Shown one piece after another: positions 1 to 9,115 of a stretch of DNA of 64,000 nucleotides. The number at the start of each line of letters is the position of its first letter. Within the stretch, counting starts at the first letter, position 1. Origin of the DNA: Desulfobacteraceae bacterium UBA2245 (GTDB lineage: Bacteria; Desulfobacterota; Desulfobacteria; Desulfobacterales; UBA2245); NCBI GenBank assembly GCA_002347265.1, contig DDYB01000017.1:111078-175077 (forward strand). The letters are read 5' to 3'. The position numbers were made by a program, and so were the translations under genes. A model generated the notes under the pieces. That model saw only the letters and a program-made list of their open reading frames with translations, had not been told where the DNA came from and made no database searches.

Positions 1-929
1 CCAAGGCCGAGACTTTCCGCCACGGCTATTACGCCAAGGGCGTTGTGCAGGTTGTGCGTCCCGATCATCGGACTTCTGAAAGCGCCGAAAACCCCCTGGC
101 CGCAACAGGCGTCGAACCGCATCCAGGGCGCATCAACCCGGACATTTTCCGGATGCCACAGGGACCCTGAATCAGGTCCGTAGCCGGTCACGGGACATGG
201 CGCGTCTTGAATCAAACCCGCGACATTGGCGTCCTGATCATAGGCAACCAGAATGGAATCTCCGGACATGGTGCCGACGTATCCCGCAAAGGCCTGACGG
301 ACATGATCCAGATCCCTGAAGATGTCGGCATGATCAAATTCCACACTGGTCAGAATGCCGCGGTGGGGCCTGTAATGCAGAAATTTCGGCCCCTTGTCGA
401 AAAACGCCGTATCGTACTCATCCCCCTCGATGACGATATAGGGTCCGGCTCCGACCCGGTAGTTGCTGCCGAAATTTTTCACGATGCCGCCGATCATAAA
501 GGAAGGATCCAGCCCGGCCTGATGAAGCACCCAGGCCAGAAGCGATGCGGTCGTGGTCTTTCCGTGGGTTCCGGCGACGAGAAGCTGTTTCTTGCCGGCC
601 GCGGCAAAATGATTGACCGCCTGGGGCATGGAACAGAAGCAGAGCCCCGCCTGCTGCATTCGAACGACCTCGGGATTGTCTTTGCTGACCGCATTTCCGA
701 CAACGACCAGATCCGGGCCATATGAAAGGTTGTTTCCCTCAAACCCGTCAAAAACCCGAACCTGCTTTTCACGAAGAAAATCGCTCATCGGCGGATACAC
801 CTTTGCATCCGAACCGGTGATCGAATATCCCATATCCTTGAGCATGCAGGCCAGGGCCCCCATGGCGGTGCCGCACACGGCAATCAGATGAATGGATTGA
901 ACTTTTTCGGGAATGCGATTCGAAGACAT
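1..929 (-). CDS. mpl: Mpl, UDP-MurNAc:tripeptide ligase (3' end outside window)
   Basis: ATP-dependent Mur-family ligase of peptidoglycan recycling. It joins the tripeptide L-Ala-gamma-D-Glu-meso-DAP to UDP-MurNAc in the cytoplasm. Reading leftward from ATG 927-929, about 309 codons are open and run off the window. Seen: an N-terminal nucleotide-binding motif VCGTAMGALA, the P-loop GTHGKTTT, and IEGDEYDTAFFDKGPKF, which is characteristic of Mpl rather than MurC (MurC has a different segment here). An AGGAG ribosome site lies about 8 bases before the start. The C-terminal ligase domain is beyond the window edge. MurC is the alternative, but the segment after the P-loop favours Mpl. Confidence 0.9.
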   Translation of the reverse strand, partial: MSSNRIPEKVQSIHLIAVCGTAMGALACMLKDMGYSITGSDAKVYPPMSDFLREKQVRVFDGFEGNNLSYGPDLVVVGNAVSKDNPEVVRMQQAGLCFCSMPQAVNHFAAAGKKQLLVAGTHGKTTTASLLAWVLHQAGLDPSFMIGGIVKNFGSNYRVGAGPYIVIEGDEYDTAFFDKGPKFLHYRPHRGILTSVEFDHADIFRDLDHVRQAFAGYVGTMSGDSILVAYDQDANVAGLIQDAPCPVTGYGPDSGSLWHPENVRVDAPWMRFDACCGQGVFGAFRSPMIGTHNLHNALGVIAVAESLGL

Positions 930-1185
930 CGTCAATTTTTCTCCTGCAACCGGCGGTCATTTCCCTGCCGTTTATCATGTCGCCGGACATTTTACAAAAT
1001 CTGTTTTATGATATTCAGGAAACGGGATCAAGGGATTCGGTCGACGAACCACCGGGTCTGAATTTGAAAACCGCTTGAATTTCTTTCCAATATTTTTTAT
1101 ACCTCATGCACGGAAACCGCCGGGCGGTGTATTTTCAAACGCCGAACTTTCTATCAGAAAACTCAAGTTAGAAGGAACAGCCTCC

Positions 1186-2016
1186 ATGGACAAGCCGCTT
1201 CAAGATATTCTCACCGGCATTGCGGACGGAAACGCCCGGATCACTGTATTGACCGGGGCGGGCATTTCCGCTGAAAGCGGAATTCCCACCTTCCGCGGGC
1301 CCGAGGGATACTGGACCGTCGGTTCCAGGGAATATCATCCCCAGGAGATGGCCACCTACGAAATGTTCGTTCAGAATCCCGACGAGGTCTGGAAATGGTA
1401 CCTCTACCGCATGGGCGTGTGCCAGAGAGCCCGGCCCAATGCCGGCCACCGGGCGATCGCGGAACTGGAACGCCTGTTCGAGGACCGGTTCACCCTGATC
1501 ACCCAGAACGTGGACGGTCTTCATCTTCGGGCCGGAAACAGCCTGGAGCGTACTTATCAGATTCACGGAAACGTGTTTTTCATGCGCTGTTTCCGGGAGT
1601 GCTCAGACCGGTTTTATCCCATTGCAAAAGGGGTGCGCCCCAAATCCAAGGGAGAAAAACTGACCGATGAAGACCGCCGGCTGCTTCGCTGCCCTCAATG
1701 CGGCGCCGCAAGCCGCCCGCATATCCTGTGGTTCGACGAGACCTACAACGAGGTTCACTACCGTTACGACAGCAGTCTGAAAGCAGCCTCCGAAACCGCC
1801 CTTCTGCTGATTGTCGGCACCTCCGGAGCGACCCATCTTCCCAATCAGGTGGCATGGACGGCGGCCCGGCAAAAAGCAATGATCATCGACGTGAACATCG
1901 AGGAGAATCCGTTTTCCGCCCTGGCGATTCAAAGCAACGGCCGTTTCATTCGATCCTCCAGCGGCGCCGCGCTTCCGGAGATCGCTCAGGTCATGAAAAA
2001 AGCCCTGAACCGGTAA
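1186..2016 (+). CDS. cobB: Sir2-family NAD-dependent protein deacylase
   Basis: Cytoplasmic sirtuin of 276 residues that removes acyl groups from lysines using NAD+. Seen: the NAD-binding motif GAGISAESGIPTFR (about 24-37), TQNVDGLH (about 106-113), the catalytic His in HGN (H127), and two Cys pairs for the structural zinc (C135/C139 and a later RCPQC). Residues Y72 and R75 in WYLYR match the Tyr-x-x-Arg pair that reads acidic acyl chains in class III sirtuins (SIRT5/CobB). Desuccinylase activity is therefore likely, by inference. I chose ATG 1186 because GAAGGA lies about 10 bases upstream. An in-frame TTG at 1075 would add an unconserved N-terminus. Confidence 0.9.
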   Translation: MDKPLQDILTGIADGNARITVLTGAGISAESGIPTFRGPEGYWTVGSREYHPQEMATYEMFVQNPDEVWKWYLYRMGVCQRARPNAGHRAIAELERLFEDRFTLITQNVDGLHLRAGNSLERTYQIHGNVFFMRCFRECSDRFYPIAKGVRPKSKGEKLTDEDRRLLRCPQCGAASRPHILWFDETYNEVHYRYDSSLKAASETALLLIVGTSGATHLPNQVAWTAARQKAMIIDVNIEENPFSALAIQSNGRFIRSSSGAALPEIAQVMKKALNR

Positions 2017-2109
2017 ATATTGAAATTCAAATCCGCGGATCCATGCGGCAAATTCCGGAGCGTCATCCGATGATATCCCTGAATTCCGGAAATTTTTGAA
2101 CGGGTCTTC

Positions 2110-3474
2110 ATGAAGCATAAAATACACTTCTCCCCATTTTCTCTGCCCATATTGTTCTTCGGAGTCGCCATTCTCATCGGCACGCTGTTCTTGAGCAGTC
2201 CGGCCAGCATTGTATCCGGAGAAATATCGACAATCGACGCGCTGTTCACCGCCACATCGGCCGCTTGCGTCACCGGTCTGACCGTCATGGACACCGGCAG
2301 CCGCTTCACCCGCTTCGGCCAGACCGTGATTTTGTGCCTGATCCAGCTCGGGGGACTGGGAATCATGACCTTTACCGGTTTGATCTTCTATCTCTGGCGA
2401 CGGCAGGTATCCCTGACCGACCGCATCGCCGTGGGCCAGACCCTGCTTCACGACCCTGGCTTTGATCTTGGAAGATTCTTAACGCGGATCGTTCTGTGGA
2501 CGCTCGGCATCGAAACAGCGGGCGCGCTTCTGATATATATTCAGGACCCGCAAGGCTTCGGCGTTTATTCGGCCGTCTTTCACTCAATTTCCGCTTTCTG
2601 CAACGCCGGATTTTCGCTTTACAGCGACAGCCTGACCCGATGGAAGAGCCACTGGAGCATCAACCTGGTTTTCATCGCCCTGATCATGCTCGGGGGCATG
2701 GGCTTCAGCGTGCTGACCGAAACGGTGGGCTGCATTCGGCAGTGGGTATTTCTGCGCCGGAAAAACCGGCCGCCCGTCCGTCTGACCTGGTATCCGCGGA
2801 TCGTAATTTCCACCAGCCTGTTTCTGGTTCTGGCAGGCTGGGGGTGCATTTATCTTGCCGAATTTACCGGACCCGGCCGGAACGCGCCCGCCACGACGGC
2901 CCTGCTGACCTCCCTGTTCCAGTCGGTGACCTGCCGGACTGCGGGTTTCAATACTCTGGACACCGGACAGATGACCAACGTATCCCTTCTGGTGATGATC
3001 ATTCTGATGTTTATCGGGGGTGCGCCGGGATCCTGCGCCGGCGGTATAAAAGTCACCACGTTCCGCGCGCTGACCGCCTTTGCGGCGGCCCAGATCAAAG
3101 GCCGTCAACAGGCCAGGATCGGGCGGTTCGCCATTGATTCGTCCACCATCAACAAGGCCCTGGTTCTGCTTTTGTTTGCAACGATCATTGTATTTACCGC
3201 CACGCTCGGCCTGAACATCACCGAAGCCGGGTTGAGGCCCCATCCCGAGGCAAAGGGTCTTTATCTTGAAATTCTTTTTGAAACGATCTCGGCCCTCGGC
3301 ACCGTGGGGCTCAGCACCGGCCTGACCCCGCAGCTGAGCCTTGCCGGCAAATGCATCATCACGGTGCTGATGTTTCTCGGAAGACTGGGTCCGATTCTGT
3401 TTCTGGCGGCCATTCAAAGCTATCAAAAAGAACAATTCTATCGCCTTCCCGAAGAATCCATGCTCATCGGATAG
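2110..3474 (+). CDS. KtrB/TrkH-type potassium transporter membrane subunit
   Basis: K+-translocating subunit of a Trk/Ktr system, 454 residues in the inner membrane. It consists almost entirely of hydrophobic helices in the fourfold M1-P-M2 pattern. Filter-like loops are visible: TSAACVTGLTVMDT (about residue 50-63), SAFCNAGFSLY, CRTAGFNTLD and SALGTVGLSTG, each carrying the conserved Gly of the TrkH/KtrB selectivity filters. Length and pattern fit KtrB better than the longer TrkH. The next gene, 18 bases downstream, encodes the matching cytoplasmic RCK regulator, so the two form a two-gene K+ uptake operon. The cation could be Na+-coupled as in other KtrB proteins; the sequence alone does not decide this. 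Confidence 0.9.
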   Translation: MKHKIHFSPFSLPILFFGVAILIGTLFLSSPASIVSGEISTIDALFTATSAACVTGLTVMDTGSRFTRFGQTVILCLIQLGGLGIMTFTGLIFYLWRRQVSLTDRIAVGQTLLHDPGFDLGRFLTRIVLWTLGIETAGALLIYIQDPQGFGVYSAVFHSISAFCNAGFSLYSDSLTRWKSHWSINLVFIALIMLGGMGFSVLTETVGCIRQWVFLRRKNRPPVRLTWYPRIVISTSLFLVLAGWGCIYLAEFTGPGRNAPATTALLTSLFQSVTCRTAGFNTLDTGQMTNVSLLVMIILMFIGGAPGSCAGGIKVTTFRALTAFAAAQIKGRQQARIGRFAIDSSTINKALVLLLFATIIVFTATLGLNITEAGLRPHPEAKGLYLEILFETISALGTVGLSTGLTPQLSLAGKCIITVLMFLGRLGPILFLAAIQSYQKEQFYRLPEESMLIG

Positions 3475-3492
3475 GCTTTTCGGAGGAACGCC

Positions 3493-4146
3493 ATGGCAAA
3501 ATTACGGATCGGCGTGATCGGACTGGGAAAATTCGGATTCCGTTTCGGTGCCACCCTGGTTCAGCTCGGACATGAGGTGATCGGGGTGGACAGTGATCCC
3601 GAACGCGTCCGCCAGGCTCGACACGTCTTCACTCAGGTCTATCAGGCCGAAGCCGCGGATAAAAAAGCCCTGGAACAGATCGGTTTCGCCGAACTCAACC
3701 ACGTGATGGTCAGCGTCGGAGATTCGATCGCCGCCAGCACGATGATTTCCATGTATCTGAAAGAGATGGGAATTCCCGCGGTGTGGGTCAAGGCGGTGAA
3801 CACGGATCATGAAAAGCTTTTAAGGAAGATCGGCGTGGATGAGGTGATCATTCCCGAACTGATGGCCGCCACCCAGCTTGCCAACCGCCTGGCCATTCCG
3901 GGATTCATCGAATATCTGCCTTTCGATCAGGAAGTGGCGCTCCAGGAGGTCGCCGTCAAGGAATGGGCCGGAAAATCGCTTCGCCAGATCAACCTCACCA
4001 ACCGTTTCAGCATTCAGGTCATTGCCGTCAAAAAGGCCGGAATGAAGAATTTCAGGTTCATTCCAAAGGCCGATGAGCTGCTGCAGGCCGGCGATGCGCT
4101 GGTGCTGATCGGCCCCAAGGATCAGCTCTCCGATATCAAGCCCTGA
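3493..4146 (+). CDS. KtrA/TrkA-type RCK regulatory subunit of potassium uptake
   Basis: Cytoplasmic gating subunit of 217 residues that would form a ring on the preceding KtrB-like channel. Seen: an N-terminal RCK_N Rossmann fold with GLGKFGFRFG (about 10-19) and the acidic residue after strand 2 (GVDSDPERV) for NAD(H)/ATP binding, then a C-terminal TrkA_C domain (about 135-217) ending in GDALVLIGPKDQL. It is a single RCK unit, as in KtrA, not the tandem unit of E. coli TrkA. A GGAGG ribosome site lies 7 bases before ATG 3493. A strong palindromic terminator follows directly. Confidence 0.92.
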   Translation: MAKLRIGVIGLGKFGFRFGATLVQLGHEVIGVDSDPERVRQARHVFTQVYQAEAADKKALEQIGFAELNHVMVSVGDSIAASTMISMYLKEMGIPAVWVKAVNTDHEKLLRKIGVDEVIIPELMAATQLANRLAIPGFIEYLPFDQEVALQEVAVKEWAGKSLRQINLTNRFSIQVIAVKKAGMKNFRFIPKADELLQAGDALVLIGPKDQLSDIKP

Positions 4147-4148
4147 AA

Positions 4149-4180
4149 ATTTCCCCCTTTCGAATCGAAAGGGGGAAATC
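4149..4180. terminator. Bidirectional intrinsic terminator between ktrA-like gene and hemL
   Basis: Nearly perfect palindrome. Arms 4149-4163 and 4165-4179 are exact reverse complements around a single base. They begin ATTT on one side and end AAAT on the other, so a U-rich tail exists in both directions. It sits between two convergent genes and can serve both. Confidence 0.8.
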
Positions 4181-4206
4181 GTACCGGCCGGAACGGGCCT
4201 GAAATA

Positions 4207-5490
4207 TTACAGCTCGGCCATGGTCTGCCGCGCGGCCTCAATGGTGGCATCGATCGCATCGGTTCCGTGAGCCGCCGAAACAAATGATGCCTCGAACTGG
4301 GAAGGGGCCAGATAAACGCCCCGGGCCAGCATCTTTCGATAATAGGCCGAGAACCTTTTCAGGTCGCTGGTTTTGGCAATATCGAAATTGATCACCTCTT
4401 TTCCGGTAAAAAAGAGCCCCAGCATCGATCCGACCCGCTGAAAATTGACCGGTATGCCGGCATCCAGAGCCGCTTTTTCAAGGCCCCGCGCCAGACGCGC
4501 CGATTTTTCTTCCAATGCCTCGTAAAATCCGGGTTTTTTCAGTTCGGAAAGCGTCGCGATGCCGGCCGCCATGGCCGCCGGATTTCCGGACAGGGTACCG
4601 GCCTGGTAAACCGGCCCCTGAGGCGCGATATGCTCCATGATGTCCCGCCGCCCTCCGTAAGCGCCGACCGGAAGACCGCCGCCGATGATCTTGCCCAGGG
4701 TGGTCAGGTCCGGAGTGATGCCGTAAAGACGTTGAGCCCCCCCATACGCCACGCGAAAGCCGGTCATGACCTCGTCGAAAATCAACAGGGCTCCGTGCTT
4801 TTCCGTCAGCCGCCTCAGGGCCTGCAGAAATCCGGACGCCGGCGGCACCAGCCCCATGTTGCCGGCCACCGGTTCCACGATGATCGCCGCAATTCCATCG
4901 CCCTGCCGTGCCATGACCTGCTCGATGGTTTGAATATCGTTGTAGGGCAGGGAAAGCGTATGGGCCACAAAGGACTGCGGAACCCCCGGACTGCCCGGAA
5001 TGCCGAGGGTGGCTACCCCGGACCCGGCCTGCACTAGCAGTGAGTCCGCATGACCGTGGTAACACCCGTCAAATTTGACGATCATGTCCCGTCCGGTGAA
5101 TCCCCGGGCCAGCCGGATGGCGCTCATCGTGGCCTCGGTGCCGGAATTGACCATACGCACCATTTCTACGGACGGCACGGCGTCGACCACCATCTCGGCC
5201 AGTTGTATCTCCAGTTCCGTGGGCGCGCCGAAGCTGGTGCCTTTCTCAAGCACTCCGGCAATGGCTGAAATGACGGCCGGATGCCGGTGCCCCAGAATCA
5301 TGGGGCCCCAGGACCCGACATAGTCGATATAGCGGTTTGCATCCGCATCAAACACCAGACAGCCCTCGGCATGATCTATAAAAAGCGGATTCACGCCCAC
5401 GGAACGCGCCGCCCGAACCGGGCTGTTCACACCGCCGGGAATGGTTTTCAATGCGCGCGTAAAAAGCGTCTCAGAACGTTGGGTTTTCAT
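4207..5490 (-). CDS. hemL: Glutamate-1-semialdehyde 2,1-aminomutase
   Basis: PLP-dependent enzyme of the C5 tetrapyrrole pathway that converts glutamate-1-semialdehyde to 5-aminolevulinate in the cytoplasm. The 427-residue protein starts [10 protein letters not shown] and shows the hallmark [10 protein letters not shown], the PLP/phosphate region [25 protein letters not shown], and the cofactor lysine in [18 protein letters not shown] chose ATG 5490 over the in-frame ATG 5511 because AAGGA lies 11 bases upstream and the family normally begins here. It stands alone on the minus strand, convergent with the K+ operon. Confidence 0.96.
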   Translation of the reverse strand: MKTQRSETLFTRALKTIPGGVNSPVRAARSVGVNPLFIDHAEGCLVFDADANRYIDYVGSWGPMILGHRHPAVISAIAGVLEKGTSFGAPTELEIQLAEMVVDAVPSVEMVRMVNSGTEATMSAIRLARGFTGRDMIVKFDGCYHGHADSLLVQAGSGVATLGIPGSPGVPQSFVAHTLSLPYNDIQTIEQVMARQGDGIAAIIVEPVAGNMGLVPPASGFLQALRRLTEKHGALLIFDEVMTGFRVAYGGAQRLYGITPDLTTLGKIIGGGLPVGAYGGRRDIMEHIAPQGPVYQAGTLSGNPAAMAAGIATLSELKKPGFYEALEEKSARLARGLEKAALDAGIPVNFQRVGSMLGLFFTGKEVINFDIAKTSDLKRFSAYYRKMLARGVYLAPSQFEASFVSAAHGTDAIDATIEAARQTMAEL

Positions 5491-5851
5491 GTCTTGACCG
5501 CATCCTTTCATTTTGTTTCAGGTCCGATGCAAAATGACGCCGCACCTCATGCAGGCGTCATCGTGCCTCCGGATTCCAGTCGGAACCTGCAAAAATTCAA
5601 TTGACAAACCCTGACAGACTCGTAGAAAGTGTCTTTTATCCTTGCCCCGCTTCCTGTAGAAGGAGGATATGATTGGAAATCCCGTATCCGCCTTCGAAAA
5701 AAAAGCCGGGTACCCGTTTCAGAGTTTCCATAAAATCGGAAACCTTCGGTTGTGAAAAGTTATCAGATACCCATGGGCAGGTCAAGCGGGGTTTTCACGA
5801 TCGGAAAAGGGATTTTGCCGCAAAAATCAATACGCTACAGGCTGAAACGCC
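5491..5851. other. Intergenic region hemL / KptA-like gene, candidate rightward promoter
   Basis: No convincing gene. A TTGACA box at 5600-5605 is followed about 16 bases later by TAGAAA, a weak -10, which could drive the KptA-like gene. AAGGAGG at 5660-5666 precedes both a 28-codon ORF (ATG 5669) and a TTG-started ORF (5673). Neither encodes anything recognisable. Confidence 0.4.
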
Positions 5852-6592
5852 ATGCAGAAAACCGCCAGGCGTCTGGCAAAAATCATCGCCTATGCCCTGG
5901 GACGCCGACCGGATGAATTCGGCCTGGTCCCGGACGCAGATGGCTATATCAAGGTGAAAACCCTTTTAAAAGCGCTTCATGAAGATGAGGGGCTGCGACA
6001 TGTTCGAGGAGCCCATCTGAATGAAATACTCATCACATCGAAGAATCCCCCGTTCGAAATCGCCGGCGCTCGAATCCGCGCGTCATTTCGGACGTATCCT
6101 CCGATAGGAAAGCCGGCGGAAAACCTCCCCAAACTTCTGTACACCTGCGTTCGCAGCCGGGCATACCCTTATTTTCTGGAAAACGGGCTGAAAGCATCCC
6201 CGGATTTTCAGCCGGTCCTGTGCCGGGATCCGGCCATGGCCCTTAGAATCGGAAAGCGCCACGACCAGACGCCGGTCATGCTGATCATCATGGTTGCAAA
6301 ATGCGCGGACCAGGGCGCCCGGTTCCTTGAAGCCGGAGAAGGTCTTTACCTCGCAGAACGGATTGCCCCGGACTGTTTTACCGGCCCGAGCCCGCCCAAA
6401 GAAAAACCAAAGCCCGCGAGCCCTGCACCCGCAGAGATCGAACCGCCCGGAAGTTTTTTGATGGATATGGAAAAGGCCCGGCAAAAGACCGGAAACCGGA
6501 TTCCGAAGGGAAAAAAAGATGAGATCCCCTGGAAAAAGGAAAGACGGCGCATGAACCGGAAAGACCGTGAAACATCGAAATGGCCGGAATAA
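5852..6592 (+). CDS. KptA/Tpt1-like protein with degenerate active site
   Basis: 246 residues. The first ~185 follow the RNA 2'-phosphotransferase (KptA/Tpt1) fold: a winged-helix N-terminus (LAKIIAYALGRRPDEFGL ... DGYIKVKTLLKAL), then an ADP-ribosyltransferase-like half (ARIRAS, LLYTCVRSR, ALRIGKRHDQTPV, GEGLYLAERI). Genuine KptA removes a splice-junction 2'-phosphate from tRNA using NAD+. Here the His-containing motifs QGHS and LYHGT are replaced by FRTYP and LYTCV, while the later Gly-x-Arg-His (GKRH) remains, so normal catalysis is doubtful. The last ~60 residues are a Pro/Lys/Arg-rich tail not found in KptA. It lies just upstream of tRNA-Lys. The ribosome site is weak. The role is unknown. 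Confidence 0.7.
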   Translation: MQKTARRLAKIIAYALGRRPDEFGLVPDADGYIKVKTLLKALHEDEGLRHVRGAHLNEILITSKNPPFEIAGARIRASFRTYPPIGKPAENLPKLLYTCVRSRAYPYFLENGLKASPDFQPVLCRDPAMALRIGKRHDQTPVMLIIMVAKCADQGARFLEAGEGLYLAERIAPDCFTGPSPPKEKPKPASPAPAEIEPPGSFLMDMEKARQKTGNRIPKGKKDEIPWKKERRRMNRKDRETSKWPE

Positions 6593-6619
6593 AAAAAATC
6601 CGCGGGTCTGCAAAAAAAA

Positions 6620-6648
6620 TTGACAATGCCGGACAACGCTGGTACAGA
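6620..6648 (+). promoter_or_regulatory. Candidate sigma70 promoter for tRNA-Lys
   Basis: A perfect -35 TTGACA (6620-6625), a 17-base spacer and a weak -10 TACAGA (6643-6648) place the start about 8 bases before the tRNA. Confidence 0.6.
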
Positions 6649-6662
6649 CTCTAATCGTTTAC

Positions 6663-6739
<77 letters not shown>

Positions 6740-6754
6740 AAATTTTCAATTGCC

Positions 6755-6784
6755 GGGTTAGCTTGTACGAGCTAGCCTTTTTTA
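6755..6784 (+). terminator. Intrinsic terminator after tRNA-Lys
   Basis: An eight-pair stem GGTTAGCT/AGCTAGCC (6756-6763 with 6770-6777, one G-T pair) is followed directly by a run of T. It closes the tRNA transcript 16 bases after the CCA. Confidence 0.85.
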
Positions 6785-6811
6785 TTGTTCCAGGCCATTC
6801 GGTGAATGCGC

Positions 6812-6840
6812 TTGACACAGCGGGCCTTGTATTGTTAGAT
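6812..6840 (+). promoter_or_regulatory. Candidate promoter of the rpsF operon
   Basis: A TTGACA box (6812-6817), a 17-base spacer and TTAGAT (6835-6840) lie about 65 bases before rpsF and just after the tRNA terminator. Confidence 0.55.
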
Positions 6841-6905
6841 ATTCTAATTTTTAAGGCTCATCCTTGCTCTGGACGGCCAGGGCTTTATATCCACAAGGAG
6901 GTTTT

Positions 6906-7328
6906 ATGAAAAGGTACGAAACGATTTTTATCAGCGATCCGGATCTTTCCGATGAAGGACGCGCCCCTCTTTTCGACCGCGTAAAGGATCTGATCACCCA
7001 GCATGACGGTTTTCTGGTGAAAGTGGACCCGTGGGGAACCCGCAAACTCGCTTACGACATCAAGAGAAAAACCCGGGGCTTTTATACCCTCGTGGACTTT
7101 TGCGGCGCCGGCGAACTGGTCAGCGAACTGGAACGGTTTTTCCGAATTGACGATCGGGTTCTTAAATTCATGTCGGTAATGCTGGCGGAAAAAGTGGATC
7201 TGGAGGAAATCCGCAGGGAGATGGCGGAAGCGGCATCCAGAACGACGGCAGATGAAGGGCTCCAGGCCTCGGAAACAGCGTCTGAAGCTAAAGAGGCATC
7301 GACCGTAGATACCGAAGAGGAGGCGTAA
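6906..7328 (+). CDS. rpsF: 30S ribosomal protein S6
   Basis: Small-subunit ribosomal protein, 140 residues. It begins MKRYETIFI and carries the S6 features: [24 protein letters not shown] and [11 protein letters not shown], which pair with S18 on the platform of the 30S subunit. After the ~95-residue core there is an acidic, Ala/Thr/Glu-rich tail of about 40 residues, longer than in E. coli and typical of several anaerobes. AAGGAGG lies 6 bases before ATG 6906; an upstream in-frame start at 6864 is not needed. It heads the operon rpsF-rpsR-DUF2232-rplI-dnaB. Confidence 0.97.
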   Translation: MKRYETIFISDPDLSDEGRAPLFDRVKDLITQHDGFLVKVDPWGTRKLAYDIKRKTRGFYTLVDFCGAGELVSELERFFRIDDRVLKFMSVMLAEKVDLEEIRREMAEAASRTTADEGLQASETASEAKEASTVDTEEEA

Positions 7329-7329
7329 C

Positions 7330-7605
7330 ATGGTGTTTCAACGCAGACAGGAAAACGGCAACGGCAAGAAAAGAAAACGGAGAGTCTTTCATCGTCGCAA
7401 GGTGTGCCGGTTCTGTGCCGACAGTAAAATTGCGATTGATTACAAGGATCAGAAGTTATTGAAATATTTCATTACGGAGCGGGGGAAGATCATCCCCCGG
7501 CGCATTTCCGGAACCTGCGCCGCACATCAGCGAACTCTGAACCAGGCCATCAAACGCGCAAGAACCATTGCCCTGCTACCCTATGTGGGCCCGTTTGAGT
7601 TCTGA
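7330..7605 (+). CDS. rpsR: 30S ribosomal protein S18
   Basis: Small-subunit protein, 91 residues, that binds 16S rRNA as a heterodimer with S6. Its gene follows rpsF after one base, so the two are translationally coupled. Seen: a basic N-terminus, the core CRFC ... [33 protein letters not shown], and the final IALLPYV. Cysteines at RKVCRFC plus the later GTCAAHQ suggest the zinc-binding (C+) form of S18, by inference. Confidence 0.97.
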   Translation: MVFQRRQENGNGKKRKRRVFHRRKVCRFCADSKIAIDYKDQKLLKYFITERGKIIPRRISGTCAAHQRTLNQAIKRARTIALLPYVGPFEF

Positions 7606-7643
7606 ACCGACCCAAGAGAACAGGTGTTAAGGTATTGCGTACC

Positions 7644-8615
7644 ATGTCGCAAACGGGGCGGGAAACCCTATCCAGGGAGATCTTAAAAGGTCTTGGCATT
7701 ATCCTCCTACTCTTTGCGATATCGCTGTATTTTCCGATTATCGGATTTCTTTGCTCTTTGTTAATACCGCTGCCGGTTCTTTTTTTCCGCGCAAAGCTCG
7801 GCAGAAAACCCGCGGTCTTCCTGTCGATTACGTCTGCTGTCGCCATGACGGCCGCACTCGGAGGCGTCACCGGAGACGTGGTTCTGTTCTCCGGATTGAT
7901 GCTCCTGGGCTTCATGCTCGGCGAACTGTTTGAGACGGATCTGCCTGTCGAGAAAACCGTCGGTTTTTCCACGGCCGCGGTCCTCGTCGCGGGTTTCATC
8001 GTTCTGCTTGGGTACAGCGCGGTTTTGCAAACCGGAATATTCACACTGGTGTCGGACTACGTCACGGCCAATATTCAACTGACCCTGGCTTTTTATCAGT
8101 CCATGGGAATGTCCGAAGAAAATCTGCGGATAATTTCCGGCGCCATGGAAGACCTTCGGTATATTCTGATTCGAATCAGTCCGGCCATCGGAATCGCGTC
8201 AACCCTTGTGATTTCCTGGTCGACCCTGCTTCTGGCAAGGCCCCTGCTCAAAGCCGCCCGACTTCGGTTCCCCGACTTCGGAACGCTGAACCGGTGGCGG
8301 GCGCCGGAAAATCTGGTATGGCTGGTCATTGTCAGCGGTCTGGCTGCAGTGACGCCTGTCGCCGGTCTGATGTTTATCGGCATCAACGGACTGATTGTTT
8401 TAGGAACCATCTATTTCTTTAACGGCATTGCCATTGTATCTTACTATTTTGAAGCCAAACATTTTTCCAGACCGGCAAGAATCTGCCTTTACGGACTGAT
8501 TGCCCTTCAGCAGTTCCTGCTGATCGTGGTGATCGGCCTGGGTCTCTTCGACATTTGGCTGAACTTCAGAAAACTGGAAATACAAAAAAACGACCAAGGG
8601 CGTTTCGGAGGTTAA
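7644..8615 (+). CDS. DUF2232 (YybS-like) polytopic membrane protein
   Basis: Inner-membrane protein of about 323 residues with some eight hydrophobic helices and a hydrophilic middle (about 150-175). The sequence pattern (FPIIGFLCSLLIPLPVLFFR near the N-terminus, a C-terminal GINGLIVLGTIYFFNGIAI...) and the location between rpsR and rplI fit the DUF2232 family, which occupies this spot in many Desulfobacterota and Firmicutes. Its molecular role is not established. The GXXG-rich helices resemble small-solute carriers such as energy-coupling S components, but that is inference. ATG 7644 is preferred over TTG 7635 because AAGG at 7629 gives better spacing. Confidence 0.8.
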   Translation: MSQTGRETLSREILKGLGIILLLFAISLYFPIIGFLCSLLIPLPVLFFRAKLGRKPAVFLSITSAVAMTAALGGVTGDVVLFSGLMLLGFMLGELFETDLPVEKTVGFSTAAVLVAGFIVLLGYSAVLQTGIFTLVSDYVTANIQLTLAFYQSMGMSEENLRIISGAMEDLRYILIRISPAIGIASTLVISWSTLLLARPLLKAARLRFPDFGTLNRWRAPENLVWLVIVSGLAAVTPVAGLMFIGINGLIVLGTIYFFNGIAIVSYYFEAKHFSRPARICLYGLIALQQFLLIVVIGLGLFDIWLNFRKLEIQKNDQGRFGG

Positions 8616-8620
8616 TAAAA

Positions 8621-9067
8621 ATGGTTAAAGTCATATTAATGGAAACAGTGGAATCCCTGGGAATCATCGGTAAAGAGGTCAATGTAGCCGACGGCTATGC
8701 CCGAAACTATCTCCTCCCCAGGAAAAAGGCCGTTCTGGCAACCCCTCAGAACCGCAATCTGATCGAGCAGGCCAGGGCAAAGCTGGAGCTGCAGCAGGCC
8801 AAGGAACGCGAAACGGCTGAAGAAATGGCCAAGCGCCTTGAAGGCGTGACCTGCAGAATCGAATCCAAGGTCAGCGAGGAAGACCGGCTTTACGGCTCGG
8901 TTTCCGTACGGGAAATCGCCGAAGCCCTTGCCAGGCAGGGAATTGAAGTTGAAAAACGCATGATTCTCCTGGAAGAGCCGATCAAGGCCCTGGGCGCTTA
9001 CCAGATTCCCATTCGCGTCTACAAGGGCGTCAAACCGGTCATTACCGTTGAGGTAGTGCCTGCTTAA
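8621..9067 (+). CDS. rplI: 50S ribosomal protein L9
   Basis: Large-subunit ribosomal protein, 148 residues. Seen: MVKVILMETVESLG, GKEVNVADGYARNYLLPRK (rRNA-binding N-domain), a long central helix rich in Glu, Lys and Ala (about 45-80), and the C-domain ending IRVYKGVKPVITVEVVPA. CGGAGG lies 10 bases before ATG 8621, overlapping the end of the upstream membrane-protein gene. L9 limits frameshifting and collisions on the ribosome. Confidence 0.97.
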   Translation: MVKVILMETVESLGIIGKEVNVADGYARNYLLPRKKAVLATPQNRNLIEQARAKLELQQAKERETAEEMAKRLEGVTCRIESKVSEEDRLYGSVSVREIAEALARQGIEVEKRMILLEEPIKALGAYQIPIRVYKGVKPVITVEVVPA

Positions 9068-9115
9068 ACAGGCCGTTGAAGTCTCTGTAGAAACTCTGAA
9101 AAAACCATCTGAATT

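Noticed and set aside
2584..3435. 283-codon frame opposite the K+ transporter gene
   Set aside because: Antisense shadow of a membrane protein gene; low-complexity Gly/Arg/Gln-rich translation without known motifs.
5673..5957. 94-codon TTG-started frame after a good AGGAGG, and a 28-codon ATG frame at 5669
   Set aside because: Neither translation is recognisable. The longer one overlaps the KptA-like gene. A leader peptide cannot be excluded but is unsupported.
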